Positions 1 to 8,301 of a DNA stretch of 64,000 nt are shown one piece after another; positions within the stretch are counted from its first letter, which is position 1; the number at the start of each line of letters is the position of its first letter. The notes under the pieces are model-generated. The model was not told the origin of the DNA. It made no database searches and worked only from the letters and a program-made list of their open reading frames with translations. Both the position numbers and the translations under genes were made by a program. Source of the stretch: Paraburkholderia terricola (GTDB lineage: Bacteria > Pseudomonadota > Gammaproteobacteria > Burkholderiales > Burkholderiaceae). Location: contig NZ_FRAB01000019.1 in the NCBI RefSeq assembly GCF_900142195.1, positions 1 through 64,000 of the forward strand, in the 5' to 3' direction.

Positions 1-1
1 A

Positions 2-376
2 CATGCCCGCCGTCTTGCTGAACTGAAGCGTGCCGAGAAACACATACGCGCAATCGAGCGCGATCTCACGCTGCTCGACGAAGCAAAGATCGGCTACGAC
101 GTCAGCGAGTATTCGATGCGCCTCCAGGATGTCAGCGATCCGACCGCAGGGGATCATCGCGCAAAGTGGGCACTGCATATCAGCGCCGGCGTGTTCTCGT
201 CGAGTGGAGAGAGGTTGATAGCCGGTTTTATCGGCCTCGGATGGATCGTCGAATCAGGTAGAACCACTGCAAACTTCGGCTCTGTAGTGCTCCGTAGGCC
301 GAAGACGCAAACGCGCATTCATTTGCACGGCGGCCCCGAATATGTTGGCAGCATCCTGCCAAAGGGGGGCGCGTGA
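2..376 (+). CDS. Hypothetical element protein, 5' end outside the window
   Basis: The frame is open from the first bases of the window and runs 124 codons to a TGA at 374-376, so the true start lies upstream. The first 25 residues are charged and helical (RRLAELKRAEKHIRAIERDL), suggesting a coiled coil; the remainder is mixed with no family I recognise. Its stop overlaps the GTG start of the next gene (GTGA), the tight coupling usual in phage and integrative-element operons, and this is the main reason for believing the frame. An in-frame ATG at 116 could be an internal start, but the upstream part reads as real coding sequence. Confidence 0.6.
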   Translation, partial: HARRLAELKRAEKHIRAIERDLTLLDEAKIGYDVSEYSMRLQDVSDPTAGDHRAKWALHISAGVFSSSGERLIAGFIGLGWIVESGRTTANFGSVVLRRPKTQTRIHLHGGPEYVGSILPKGGA

Positions 377-618
377 TCTTCGCCCTCCTCGTCGCCGCTA
401 CCACGTGCTGCACGGCGTGGTTTCTCACTGGCCCCGCACATCAACGCCATGTCGGCTGTCTGTTCGGTCTGGCCGACGCCATCCTCTGGCTCCTTGCCGG
501 TGTATCCGCCGCCAAGCTCGCCATCGTCGGAATCGCCGCGTTCTGCGCGCTCTGCTTCGTCCGCCCATTCCTGCGCAGCTATCGCTACGCGCGAATCCGG
601 AGACACTATGTCAAGTAA
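373..618 (+). CDS. Small membrane protein of the integrated element
   Basis: An 81-residue protein starting with GTG at 373, overlapping the stop of the preceding gene by four bases. It shows two or three hydrophobic segments (about residues 2-17, 28-43 and 46-63) and a basic tail (RSYRYARIRRHYVK), so it is probably an inner-membrane protein with a cytoplasmic C-terminus. In phages small proteins like this can be holins or membrane-anchored accessory factors, but nothing here allows a choice. Its end overlaps the next gene by 11 bases. I do not recognise a family. Confidence 0.55.
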   Translation: MIFALLVAATTCCTAWFLTGPAHQRHVGCLFGLADAILWLLAGVSAAKLAIVGIAAFCALCFVRPFLRSYRYARIRRHYVK

Positions 619-922
619 TCTCTCCCCGATCTGCAAGGCGCTGATCGCGTTTTTCGCCGGCCAGCGTGACCCGCTCACGATCGACGACATTGAAGCGGCG
701 TTGCCGCACGCCGACCGGCAGGCGCTCCGCCTGGAGCTGCACCTGCTGGTGTGCGCCACTGTTGTGCGGCAGGCCATCCGGCGGTCGGACGAACGCCTCG
801 TGTACTGGCTCGCAGGCATTGCGATCGCTCCTTTCGACGGCACGCTGTTTCACTACGCGCCGGACGCGACCTTTGCCGACGTCGGCGGTATCCCGCCGAG
901 GCGGGAGGTCAGCAATGGCTAA
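608..922 (+). CDS. Small hypothetical protein of the integrated element
   Basis: A 104-residue protein from ATG 608, overlapping both neighbours (11 bases upstream, 8 downstream). The first part, with LTIDDIEAALPHADRQALRLEL, looks like a small helical or winged-helix fold in which a helix is followed by a turn and a second helix; this resemblance is only suggestive. No catalytic motif is visible. The start at 608 is preferred over upstream starts in the same frame because it fits the overlapping operon pattern. Function unknown. Confidence 0.55.
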   Translation: MSSNLSPICKALIAFFAGQRDPLTIDDIEAALPHADRQALRLELHLLVCATVVRQAIRRSDERLVYWLAGIAIAPFDGTLFHYAPDATFADVGGIPPRREVSNG

Positions 923-2198
923 CGCGCGCTCGTTACTGGAAGCCGAACCGATTGTCACCGGCAACACAAAGGCTGCGGTCAAGGCCGCCGGCGGTGGATC
1001 GTCGGATCTCTGGACGGTACCGCCCGATCAGATTCACTACGATCCGCGCGACAACGTTCGCCCGCTGGATCAGGACCGCGTGCGGCACCTCGCGGAACTG
1101 ATGAAGGCGAATGGCTACGACCGCAAGAAACCGCTCGGATGTTTCGTGCGCAAGGTCGACGGTCAGGACAGGATCTTCGTGTATGAAGGCCAGCACCGAT
1201 ACCATGCCGCCCTGCTCGCCATCAAGGAAGGCGGGTTCGCGAAGGACAAGGAGATCGACCGGCTGCCGGTCGTGATCGATGAAGCGAAGTCGGTGAATCG
1301 CGTCAACCTGATTTACGCCGGCATCACGAACAACGACGGCGAGAAGCTGACGCCGCTGCAGCTTGCGGAAAAAGTCGTGGAACTGCTGGAGTTCGGCGAG
1401 CCCAACGCCACGATCGGCAAGCGGCTCAACATCACCGACCAGACTATCCGTGATGTCCTGCTGCTTGCGAACGCACCACTGACCCTGCAGGAACTGGTTC
1501 GCAACAAGATCGTTTCGTCGACACTGGCGATTGAAGAAATCCGGGCGCACGGCGGCGAGAAAGCCCTTGAGCGCCTTCGTACGGCGGCGGAGCAGGCGAA
1601 GGCCGGCGGCAAGGCCAGGGTGACCAGGAAGGCGCTAGCGAAGCGGGCCAGCAGCAGCATCGTCGCACCGCAGGCAAAGCAACTTTTGCAGGCGTTGCAG
1701 TCGGTGTTGCACGACCCTGTTTTCGGCAAGCTGTCGCCCGGCACGATCGCAAGCGTACATGCCGCGCTCACGCCGTACGCAGATCTGCTCGACGCCGTTC
1801 CCGCCCGCCGTCACAGGCATCCTGTGCACGTGCCGAACGAGAACGGCGTGTTCGTGAAGTGCGAGACGATCCGCGCGCCCATGACAAAGCGCACAGGGCT
1901 CTCGCCTGCGGAGATCCACCTTGCGCAGCCCGAGGAAGGCAGGTGGATTTACTCGACCACGTTACGCGTAGGCAATGGCACGACATCGGGCCTGCCTTCG
2001 ATGCGAGATTTCACGTCGGCATACCCGACCCGCATGCAGGCCATCAGAGCCGCCGTTAGCGACTTCACGCGTGCGCTCGACCGGGCAGACAGGACGAAGG
2101 CGAGAGAGGCACCGGCGGTGCGCGCCTGGCTCGACAGGCTTTCAACGATGCCCGATCCCGACTGGACCGAGGACATGGTGACGGAGGTGGCTAAATGA
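915..2198 (+). CDS. ParB/Spo0J-like nuclease-domain protein
   Basis: A 427-residue protein from ATG 915, overlapping the previous gene. Residues about 30-145 form a ParB N-terminal domain: an opening that names the sites (PPDQIHYDPRDNVRPLD), then the variant box EGQHRYHAA in place of the usual GERRxRAA, then VVIDEAKSVNR. Residues about 165-215 hold a KorB/ParB-type helix-turn-helix (ATIGKRLNITDQTIRDVLLL). The C-terminal half is family-specific. Chromosomal ParB proteins bind parS and CTP; element-borne relatives act in partition, as nucleases or as regulators. No ParA lies next to it in the visible part, so a partition role is not shown. The next gene overlaps its stop (ATGA). Confidence 0.8.
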   Translation: MANARSLLEAEPIVTGNTKAAVKAAGGGSSDLWTVPPDQIHYDPRDNVRPLDQDRVRHLAELMKANGYDRKKPLGCFVRKVDGQDRIFVYEGQHRYHAALLAIKEGGFAKDKEIDRLPVVIDEAKSVNRVNLIYAGITNNDGEKLTPLQLAEKVVELLEFGEPNATIGKRLNITDQTIRDVLLLANAPLTLQELVRNKIVSSTLAIEEIRAHGGEKALERLRTAAEQAKAGGKARVTRKALAKRASSSIVAPQAKQLLQALQSVLHDPVFGKLSPGTIASVHAALTPYADLLDAVPARRHRHPVHVPNENGVFVKCETIRAPMTKRTGLSPAEIHLAQPEEGRWIYSTTLRVGNGTTSGLPSMRDFTSAYPTRMQAIRAAVSDFTRALDRADRTKAREAPAVRAWLDRLSTMPDPDWTEDMVTEVAK

Positions 2199-2647
2199 CG
2201 GCTCGTCCGGCCATTTCTACCCCACGTCCGCTGCCGCGAAAGCGGGAAGCGGCAGACAGACGCCCACGGCTTTCCCTCGCTGGTGCCGTCCCGGCGCAGG
2301 CATCGAACGACGACGTCAACAGCAGCGGGCTCACGCCCGCCAAGGCCATCCAGATAGACGAAGCGCCGCTTGCGCGGCGAAAGACTATCCAGAAGAAGGA
2401 AGGCGAGTCGGATACCCGACTCGCAACGATCGCGCGAATCGAAGCCCTGCGCCTCGAGATCCGAAAGCTGGTCGAAGTCATCGCGCTTGGCGCGGACATC
2501 GAACTGCTCGACCTCATGCGCGACGAGGTAGGCAGCTATAGCCGGCACAAAGCTGCGCAAGAGGCACGCACGTGGGCGGAACAAGCGCGTCTGTCCATTG
2601 AAACCGGGTTGATGCAGCTCGACCGAGCGATCAACCCGATGTCGTAG
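2195..2647 (+). CDS. Protein with Acb2/Tad1-like hairpin domain (candidate anti-CBASS sponge)
   Basis: A 150-residue protein coupled to the ParB-like gene by an ATGA overlap. Residues 1-70 are Pro/Arg/Ala-rich and probably unstructured. Residues about 73-150 form two helices: ARIEALRLEIRKLVEVI, then ARTWAEQARLSIETGLMQL ending DRAINP. The end matches the pattern I remember for the phage Acb2/Tad1 hairpin family (Trp, small residues, T-G-[LF]-M-x-L-x-R-[AS]-[IV]-x-P). Family members bind cyclic di- and trinucleotides or gcADPR-type signals and so blunt CBASS or Thoeris defence. The assignment rests on this motif alone; the long N-terminal extension is unusual because typical members are 70-100 residues. 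Confidence 0.5.
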   Translation: MTARPAISTPRPLPRKREAADRRPRLSLAGAVPAQASNDDVNSSGLTPAKAIQIDEAPLARRKTIQKKEGESDTRLATIARIEALRLEIRKLVEVIALGADIELLDLMRDEVGSYSRHKAAQEARTWAEQARLSIETGLMQLDRAINPMS

Positions 2648-2671
2648 TAACGACCCGACATAGAGTGTCAA

Positions 2672-2938
2672 ATGAATACTGTTTTTCTTTTGATGGCGCA
2701 GTTCGGCGCACGTGCGGTCATTCCGATTGACGAAGTCTGCCGCTCGTACTTCCCGCACCTTGAAGTGGACAAGTTGCTTCGAAAGATCACTTACGGAGAA
2801 ATCAAGCTACCTCTCGTTCGGATCGAATCATCGCAAAAGAGCGCAAAGGGCGTCTACGTGCAGGACCTAGCCAACTACATCGACGAGCGCCGCGCGGCAG
2901 CAAAGAAGGAATGCGATCAGCTCGCCGGCATCGCGTAA
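2672..2938 (+). CDS. PrtN-family (pyocin activator) protein
   Basis: An 88-residue protein that reads almost entirely like the PrtN pyocin activator family: it opens MNTVFLLMAQFGARAVIP, then has the core GEIKLPLVRIESSQKSAKGV and the tail VQDLANYIDERRAAAKKECD. PrtN itself activates pyocin genes in Pseudomonas; small relatives next to integrases in Burkholderia elements probably act as regulators or directionality factors. The last 22 bases overlap the end of the convergent integrase gene. It lies 24 bases after the previous gene and may belong to the same transcript. Confidence 0.88.
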   Translation: MNTVFLLMAQFGARAVIPIDEVCRSYFPHLEVDKLLRKITYGEIKLPLVRIESSQKSAKGVYVQDLANYIDERRAAAKKECDQLAGIA

Positions 2939-4011
2939 TCCTGCGATGGCGCGATCACGTCCAGCCACTTCCAGTTTTCGTACTTGTCGCCCACCTTGCG
3001 CACGTGCGTGTAACGCTTCAACGTATTCCAGCTGCGGTGGCCACTGACTGCGGCCACCCGCTGGATCGTCCATCCCATTTCCGACAACCTGCTCGCGCCC
3101 TCGTGCCGTAGATCATTCAGATGCAGGTCGTCAATCCCCAATAGCTGCACTGCATTCGTGAATGCGGTGCTCGCCGTAAGAGCGCGATACGGAAAGATAC
3201 GATCGTCCACTCGCGGCTGCGCCTTGACGATCCGTAATGCTTCTGGCGTCAGATCCACCCAAGTGTCGTTTCCCACTTTTGTGTTTGGGTGTTTCAGGTC
3301 GCGGACCATAACGCGACATCCGTCCTCATCCAGGTCGCCCCAACGAAGCCGGCAGATTTCACTGATTCTTCGCAGCGAAAAAATCGTGAAGGCTGCCAGC
3401 GCCTGCATCGGAATACTGTCGGGCGTTCCGTCCCGCACCTTACCGAACTCGGCCATTAAGCGATCCATCTCATCTAGCGTTGGGCGACGTTCACGATGCT
3501 TTGATCGGCCAACAAGCCCCATTCTCGTCAGCGCGACGCGCGCGTCGGCGACCACCGAGGCATCGACCGGATAACCCCAGGCCGGCCGGGCCAAGGTGAT
3601 CACGCTGGACAGGTGCGCGAGATAGTGGCCACGCGTCGATGGCGCGACCTCAACCGTTCGCATGTAGGCAACGATGTCGGCACTTTCGAGCTGCGCCGCC
3701 TTCACCTCGCCCAAGGTTGAGCCGGATATCTGGTTCAGGATCATTCTCTTGGTACGGTCTAACGGCTTGCCCAGTTCCGCGATGTATCGCTTGATCATTT
3801 CCTTGACTGGTGGATTCTCCTGCAGCGCGGCCTTCAAACCGTCGGCGTGTGACAGCGCGGCCTCGCGCTGCTTAATCCAGATCTGCGCCGCCTGCCGACG
3901 TTCAAACGTCTTGGTTTCCTGGTGCAAAACCTTGCCGCCCTTACGCACGCGAACTTGTGCCTTATATGAGGTGCTACCGTCCTTGTTCTCTCTTGGTGTA
4001 ATTGTGCCCAT
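2917..4011 (-). CDS. Tyrosine recombinase (phage integrase)
   Basis: A 364-residue site-specific recombinase. An Arm/SAM-like N-terminal part is followed by the catalytic domain with box I arginine in FSLRRISEICRLRWGD, a lysine in the beta-hairpin (DLKHPNTKVG), box II HLNDLRHEGAS, and GHRSWNTLKRYTH with the nucleophilic tyrosine. Length and motifs are complete, so it is probably active. It is transcribed towards the element and overlaps the PrtN-family gene tail to tail, the usual terminal arrangement. The attachment site should lie between its start and the Lrp-family gene (4012-4175) or at that gene's 3' end; no tRNA is present there. Confidence 0.93.
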   Translation of the reverse strand: MGTITPRENKDGSTSYKAQVRVRKGGKVLHQETKTFERRQAAQIWIKQREAALSHADGLKAALQENPPVKEMIKRYIAELGKPLDRTKRMILNQISGSTLGEVKAAQLESADIVAYMRTVEVAPSTRGHYLAHLSSVITLARPAWGYPVDASVVADARVALTRMGLVGRSKHRERRPTLDEMDRLMAEFGKVRDGTPDSIPMQALAAFTIFSLRRISEICRLRWGDLDEDGCRVMVRDLKHPNTKVGNDTWVDLTPEALRIVKAQPRVDDRIFPYRALTASTAFTNAVQLLGIDDLHLNDLRHEGASRLSEMGWTIQRVAAVSGHRSWNTLKRYTHVRKVGDKYENWKWLDVIAPSQDYAMPAS

Positions 4012-4175
4012 CTGTGCTCACTTGCCTGTAGTGTGGTGCCACGCGAAAATGGCACCCATTTTGGAGCCTTGGCACCACAAAAACAAGAGGAAACGCGAGA
4101 CCACCCGAGCAAACAAGAGGTATATCGATCGGCGTCAAAGCCACACCAGCAAAGGATCTCGCCGTCTACCAAGGG
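4012..4175. other. Presumed element/chromosome junction
   Basis: This 164-base gap between the integrase start and the end of the Lrp-family gene is more AT-rich than its surroundings. It contains TGGTGCCA (4033-4040) and TTGGCACCA (4069-4077), an inverted repeat that could be an integrase arm or operator site. No tRNA or tmRNA fragment is visible, so the core attachment sequence cannot be named from one end alone. The junction placement is inference. Confidence 0.35.
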
Positions 4176-4643
4176 TTACACAGTGAAACGCACCGGCAGC
4201 GCCGTCGAATACTTGATCTGTTCCATCGCAAAACTTGAACTCACGTCGTACAGCGGCACGGCGGCGATTAGAAGCTTGTAGACGCGATCGTAGTCGTCGA
4301 TGTCGGACACCACCACGCGCAGCAGGTAATCGGTTTCGCCGCTCATCCGGTACACCTCCACTACCTCCGGAATATCCTGAACCGCACGCGTGAAGCTCTG
4401 CGCCCACGCCTCGGTATGCTGGTTGGTGCGCACCGCGACGAACACGGTCGTGCCCACGCCCAGCTTGCGGGCATCGCAAAGCGCCACCTGCGCGCGAATC
4501 ACGCCCGCCTCTTTCAAACGCTGCAGCCGTTTCCAGCAAGGCGTTTGCGACAGATTCACCCGCTGCGCCAACTCGGCGATCGGCATGGTTGCGTCCTGCT
4601 GCAGCAGTTCGAGCAGTTTCCGATCGATGATGTCCATTCCCAT
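4176..4643 (-). CDS. Lrp/AsnC family transcriptional regulator
   Basis: A 155-residue regulator with an N-terminal winged helix (IIDRKLLELLQQDATMPIAE, then NLSQTPCWKRLQRLKEAGVI) and a C-terminal RAM/AsnC ligand domain containing VYRMSGETDYLLRVV. These proteins sense amino acids and wrap DNA as octamers. The start at 4643 has AGAGG a few bases upstream and gives the usual family length; a second ATG lies two codons in. It is divergent from a cysteine-dioxygenase-like gene, and the gap between them holds a strong Lrp-type box. Control of that neighbour, perhaps in response to cysteine or a related thiol, is the natural inference. Confidence 0.9.
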   Translation of the reverse strand: MGMDIIDRKLLELLQQDATMPIAELAQRVNLSQTPCWKRLQRLKEAGVIRAQVALCDARKLGVGTTVFVAVRTNQHTEAWAQSFTRAVQDIPEVVEVYRMSGETDYLLRVVVSDIDDYDRVYKLLIAAVPLYDVSSSFAMEQIKYSTALPVRFTV

Positions 4644-4656
4644 TCTGGCGCCTCTG

Positions 4657-4671
4657 TAGGAAATTATTCTA
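4657..4671. promoter_or_regulatory. Lrp-family operator
   Basis: TAGGAAATTATTCTA matches the E. coli Lrp consensus YAGHAWATTWTDCTR at 14 of 15 positions; only the fourth base differs. It lies 14 bases upstream of the Lrp-family start and about 60 bases upstream of the divergent dioxygenase gene, so it could serve autoregulation and target control together. Confidence 0.72.
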
Positions 4672-4729
4672 CTTTTAATACTTCGAGGGGAATTATATGG
4701 AAACTCTTTCTCCGGGGAAATCGGTATAA

Positions 4730-5461
4730 ATGTCGCTATTCGAAATAACCGACAAGCGGCAGCGCAGCCGCGCAACGATCATGAGCCAAAACCTTTCTTC
4801 GACGCCCCGCGATCGTTTCCAGGCCCACGGCGGACAATCGGCTGAAGCGGCCCGAACCGCCTCGGACGTTCAAGCCCGAATTCGAGCCGCCGCGCCGTTG
4901 CACGACCACGGCAGCGCGCCTCTCAAACAGTTATGCGACGCGCTCGACGCGATTTTCGAAGCCTGTTCGACATGTCCCGAGCCGTCGGATTCGGCGTTGT
5001 TCGCGCGCGGTATGCGTGTCACCCTCGCTGAAGCCGCGGCCACCCCCGACTTGCTGACGCCGGCACAACGCGAAGGCGCGGCGGAGAATTACCGTCGTCA
5101 TCTGCTCGCCGCCGATCCGCATGGCCGCTATGCAATTGCCGCACTCGTGTGGCTGCCGCAACAGGCGAGCCCCGTGCACGCGCATCACACGTGGTGCGGC
5201 TACGCTGTGCTCGATGGCAGCTTGAACGAAACGATCTTCGAATGGAATGGCGCGCGGCAATGCGCGAGCGCCGCGCGGACGCAAGCGCGCAATCGCGGCG
5301 CGGTGTCGTTCGCACGCGGCGGACGCGGCGCCATTCATCGGCTGGGCAATGGCACTCTTGCGCCCGCCGTCTCATTGCATGTCTACGGCGTGGCGGGCGC
5401 GCGAATCGCCACGCATGTCAACGACATCGTGCGCGTGGCCGAGGCGCCGGCGCGCGTTTGA
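4730..5461 (+). CDS. Cysteine dioxygenase-like cupin
   Basis: A 243-residue protein of the cysteine/thiol dioxygenase branch of the cupins. The iron-binding His triad is visible: VHAHHTWCGYAVLDG (about residues 148-162) supplies two histidines and GAIHRLGNG (about 200-208) the third, followed by the family-typical VSLHVYG. These enzymes oxidise cysteine or 3-mercaptopropionate to a sulfinate with O2. The start at 4730 has GGGGAAA upstream; ATG 4781 is a possible shorter start with poor spacing. Divergence from an Lrp-type regulator over a shared operator suggests amino-acid-responsive expression. Substrate is not decided by sequence. Confidence 0.8.
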   Translation: MSLFEITDKRQRSRATIMSQNLSSTPRDRFQAHGGQSAEAARTASDVQARIRAAAPLHDHGSAPLKQLCDALDAIFEACSTCPEPSDSALFARGMRVTLAEAAATPDLLTPAQREGAAENYRRHLLAADPHGRYAIAALVWLPQQASPVHAHHTWCGYAVLDGSLNETIFEWNGARQCASAARTQARNRGAVSFARGGRGAIHRLGNGTLAPAVSLHVYGVAGARIATHVNDIVRVAEAPARV

Positions 5462-5512
5462 AAGCTCACGCCTTGCGTGCGCCGCGCAGGCAGCGGCGCA
5501 CCACCAGCGCAA

Positions 5513-8131
5513 TCAACTCTTGCCGCCCGCTTCTCCCGCGGTCGGAATCTGCGGTGGAATCGGCGCGGTCTGTCCGGTCGGCGGCGGCGCCGGACGCGGT
5601 TCGTGCGACACATCGCGCGCCACCGCGACCGCCGCATGCGCGGCCCGCACCGACGACGCCGTTTGAGCCTGCGCATGGGCATGGCCGTGCGCACCGGACC
5701 CAGGCAACGCGTCGTCCCCGAAAGGCTGACCTTCGCTATCCTTCGACGACGTGAACAAGCGCATCTGCGGCAGCGGAATCTCAATCCCGGCTTCGTCCAT
5801 CTTGCGCTTGAGCCGCAGATTGAACGCGCGCGCCACGCTCCATTGCTGCAGCGGCCGGGTCTTGATCTGCCCTTTTACGACCATCCAGTTCGGATCGAAA
5901 CGGTCCAGCCCCCACACCTCGATCGGCCCGAGCATCTCGCGCCGGTAACGGAAGTCCGCCATCAGATCGGCGCCGACTTCGCGGATCAGCTGCGTGATCT
6001 GATCGACGTCCGCGGAGAACGACACCCGCACTTCGAACACTGCGTAAGCAAAATCGCGCGACAGGTTCTTGACGATCTTGATCTGCGAGAACGGAATCGC
6101 GTGAATCGCGCCCTGGCCGTCGCGCAGGCGCACGGTGCGGATCGACAGGTGCTCGACGGTGCCCGCATGGCCGCCGTCCACGTCGATCCAGTCGCCCACG
6201 GAGATCGTGTCCTCGATGATGATGAACAGGCCCGTGATCAGGTCGGTCACGAGCGACTGCGCGCCGAAACCGATCGCGAGGCCGATCACGCCGGCGCCCG
6301 CCAGCAGCGGCGTCACGTTGATGCCGAGGTTCGCCGCGGTCACGATCCCGGCGATGGTCATGATCGAGACGAGCAGCACATTGCGCACGAGCGGCAACAT
6401 CGTGCGCGCGCGCATGCTCGGCGCGCGCGACTTGTTGCGCGGACCGCCCGGATTGAGCGCCTCGGTGATCGCCGTGTCGACCAGGATCCAGAGCAGCCAC
6501 GCAATGAACACGGTCGCGATGATCGCCGTCACCGCATGGGCGATACCGCGCGCCGCGACGTTTTCCTCGACCACGGCCGCGAGCGACACGCCCCACAAAC
6601 GCGCCGCCAGTTCGAAGAAAAACAGCCAGATGAAGAGCGTGAGCAGCGTGCCGCAAAAGCGCAGCAGGCGCGTCAGATACGGCGAGCGGCGGCGGGCGCG
6701 CGCGCTGCGCGGACGCGTCATGCGCAGCACGATGGCCGACAGGAAGAACGCCAGCACCAGCAGCAGCGCCGTCACCACCGAAATCTGCAGCACGTTCTCA
6801 CTGGTGCCCGAGCCGCCGAGCGTGGCGATCACCGAGGCGGTGGCGAGCACCAGCACGGGCACGTGCCACAGCGCGGCGAGGACCTCGAAGGCGTCGGTCG
6901 CCGCCTTGTGATCGTTGCGCTGCTCGTACGGCCGATTTCGAATCAGATGCGCGACCGGCCGGCGAAACGCGAGCGCGAAGTAGCCGGTGAGCACGGCGGC
7001 CGTCATGTTGGCCGCGGTCGAGATCAGCGCCGCGAGATTCGTTCCGAGTTGATGCGCGACGTCGTAATTGACGGCCGCATCGCCGAGCGCGCCGCATATG
7101 CCGATCACGAACAGCACACGCCGCGCATGATCGATCAGAAGACGCACCGCGATGCGCCGATGCCCCGAGCCGAACAGCGAAAACATGATCAAACAGATCG
7201 CCGAGAACACCGCCCCCGCCACGATCGCGTAGGCGACCACCATGCCGAGCGTTCGTCCGAGCGCATCGGGCATCGCGCGCACGAACAGCAGCGCCGCGAC
7301 AAACGCGATGATCCACGGTCCGACGCGGCGCAGCGCGAAGATCAGCAACTCGCGCGTGGTGGGATTCGGATTCAGCCCCATGACGATGCCGAAGCGCCGG
7401 TACAGCCGGTGTTGTCCATAGATCAGCGCGCCGGCGCACGCGCCCCAGCCGGCGAGCATCGCGATCATCGAAAACAGCACGCGGCCGAAGCTCTCGCGCC
7501 CCTGGCCCGAGATGATCGTGAAGAGTTCGTTGCCGGCCGCGTTGAGGCGGCCGCCCCAATAGCGCACCGGCGTGCGGCCCTGATGCATGTCGGATTCGAA
7601 CGACGCGATGCCCGACGCGATCGCGCCCAGCAGGCCGGCACTGGCCTGCGTCTGCGCCGGCACCGGTGGGCCGACGTTCTGCGAGACGTCGCGTAGCTTC
7701 TTGAGCTGGGCGACGAGCGCGGTGCGCTGCCGGTCGTTGTCGAGCGTGGCGATCACGCTGTCGAGCGAGCGCGCCAGTTCCGCCTGGCTCGCGGGCGACG
7801 GCGCGGACGCCGCCTGCGCCGCGGATGCGCCCGAAGCGGCGGACGCGGGCGTCGCGGTAGCGCTGTTGATCAGGCTCTGCAAGGCAGGGATGACCGGCGT
7901 GCTGCTGCCGGCGGCCTCGGCGTTGGCGGGCGTGCAGCCGGCGTAGAGGATCAGCGCGAGGAATACCCCGGCCACCCATGCGCCGAGCCACGCCGCGACG
8001 CGCGTGGGCGAGCTGGGGTGGACGTCGCCCCCGGCATGAGGAGAAGGAAGATGAAAGGTGGCGCGAGTCGCCGGTTGCCCGCCGTTGAACGGCGCAGCCT
8101 CGGACTCACGCCGCGAAGAGCGTGACTGCAT
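5513..8131 (-). CDS. Large MscS-family mechanosensitive channel
   Basis: An 872-residue inner-membrane protein. A cytoplasmic N-terminus precedes a membrane or signal segment (about 46-66), then a periplasmic part with an Ala-rich helical stretch (DUF3772-like), many membrane helices through the middle, and a C-terminal MscS core. The pore helix reads AGVIGLAIGFGAQSLVTDLI and is followed by the beta domain (IEDTISVGDWIDVDGGHAG). The tail is Pro/Ala-rich. Such large relatives (MscK/YbdG/DUF3772 type) release solutes on hypoosmotic shock. Stand-alone gene; the nearest upstream gene on the same strand ends 170 bases away. Confidence 0.9.
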   Translation of the reverse strand: MQSRSSRRESEAAPFNGGQPATRATFHLPSPHAGGDVHPSSPTRVAAWLGAWVAGVFLALILYAGCTPANAEAAGSSTPVIPALQSLINSATATPASAASGASAAQAASAPSPASQAELARSLDSVIATLDNDRQRTALVAQLKKLRDVSQNVGPPVPAQTQASAGLLGAIASGIASFESDMHQGRTPVRYWGGRLNAAGNELFTIISGQGRESFGRVLFSMIAMLAGWGACAGALIYGQHRLYRRFGIVMGLNPNPTTRELLIFALRRVGPWIIAFVAALLFVRAMPDALGRTLGMVVAYAIVAGAVFSAICLIMFSLFGSGHRRIAVRLLIDHARRVLFVIGICGALGDAAVNYDVAHQLGTNLAALISTAANMTAAVLTGYFALAFRRPVAHLIRNRPYEQRNDHKAATDAFEVLAALWHVPVLVLATASVIATLGGSGTSENVLQISVVTALLLVLAFFLSAIVLRMTRPRSARARRRSPYLTRLLRFCGTLLTLFIWLFFFELAARLWGVSLAAVVEENVAARGIAHAVTAIIATVFIAWLLWILVDTAITEALNPGGPRNKSRAPSMRARTMLPLVRNVLLVSIMTIAGIVTAANLGINVTPLLAGAGVIGLAIGFGAQSLVTDLITGLFIIIEDTISVGDWIDVDGGHAGTVEHLSIRTVRLRDGQGAIHAIPFSQIKIVKNLSRDFAYAVFEVRVSFSADVDQITQLIREVGADLMADFRYRREMLGPIEVWGLDRFDPNWMVVKGQIKTRPLQQWSVARAFNLRLKRKMDEAGIEIPLPQMRLFTSSKDSEGQPFGDDALPGSGAHGHAHAQAQTASSVRAAHAAVAVARDVSHEPRPAPPPTGQTAPIPPQIPTAGEAGGKS

Positions 8132-8301
8132 GGCGATCCGTGAAAAAACGGGAGACGCCAGTGTAGCCGCACTTTTATCGGGCGCGACCGAACATGCGTA
8201 ACGGAATGTTAGGGCGCTTGCGCTCGGCAGCGGGTGTGGGGATCGCCCTACCCACCGCGCCGCGGGCGCCTGCCTGCCAGGCTAGGCCGCGCCATTCAGG
8301 C

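Noticed and set aside
5477..7696. A 739-codon open frame on the plus strand
   Set aside because: It is the antisense shadow of the MscS-family gene; the composition is Arg/His-rich without motifs.
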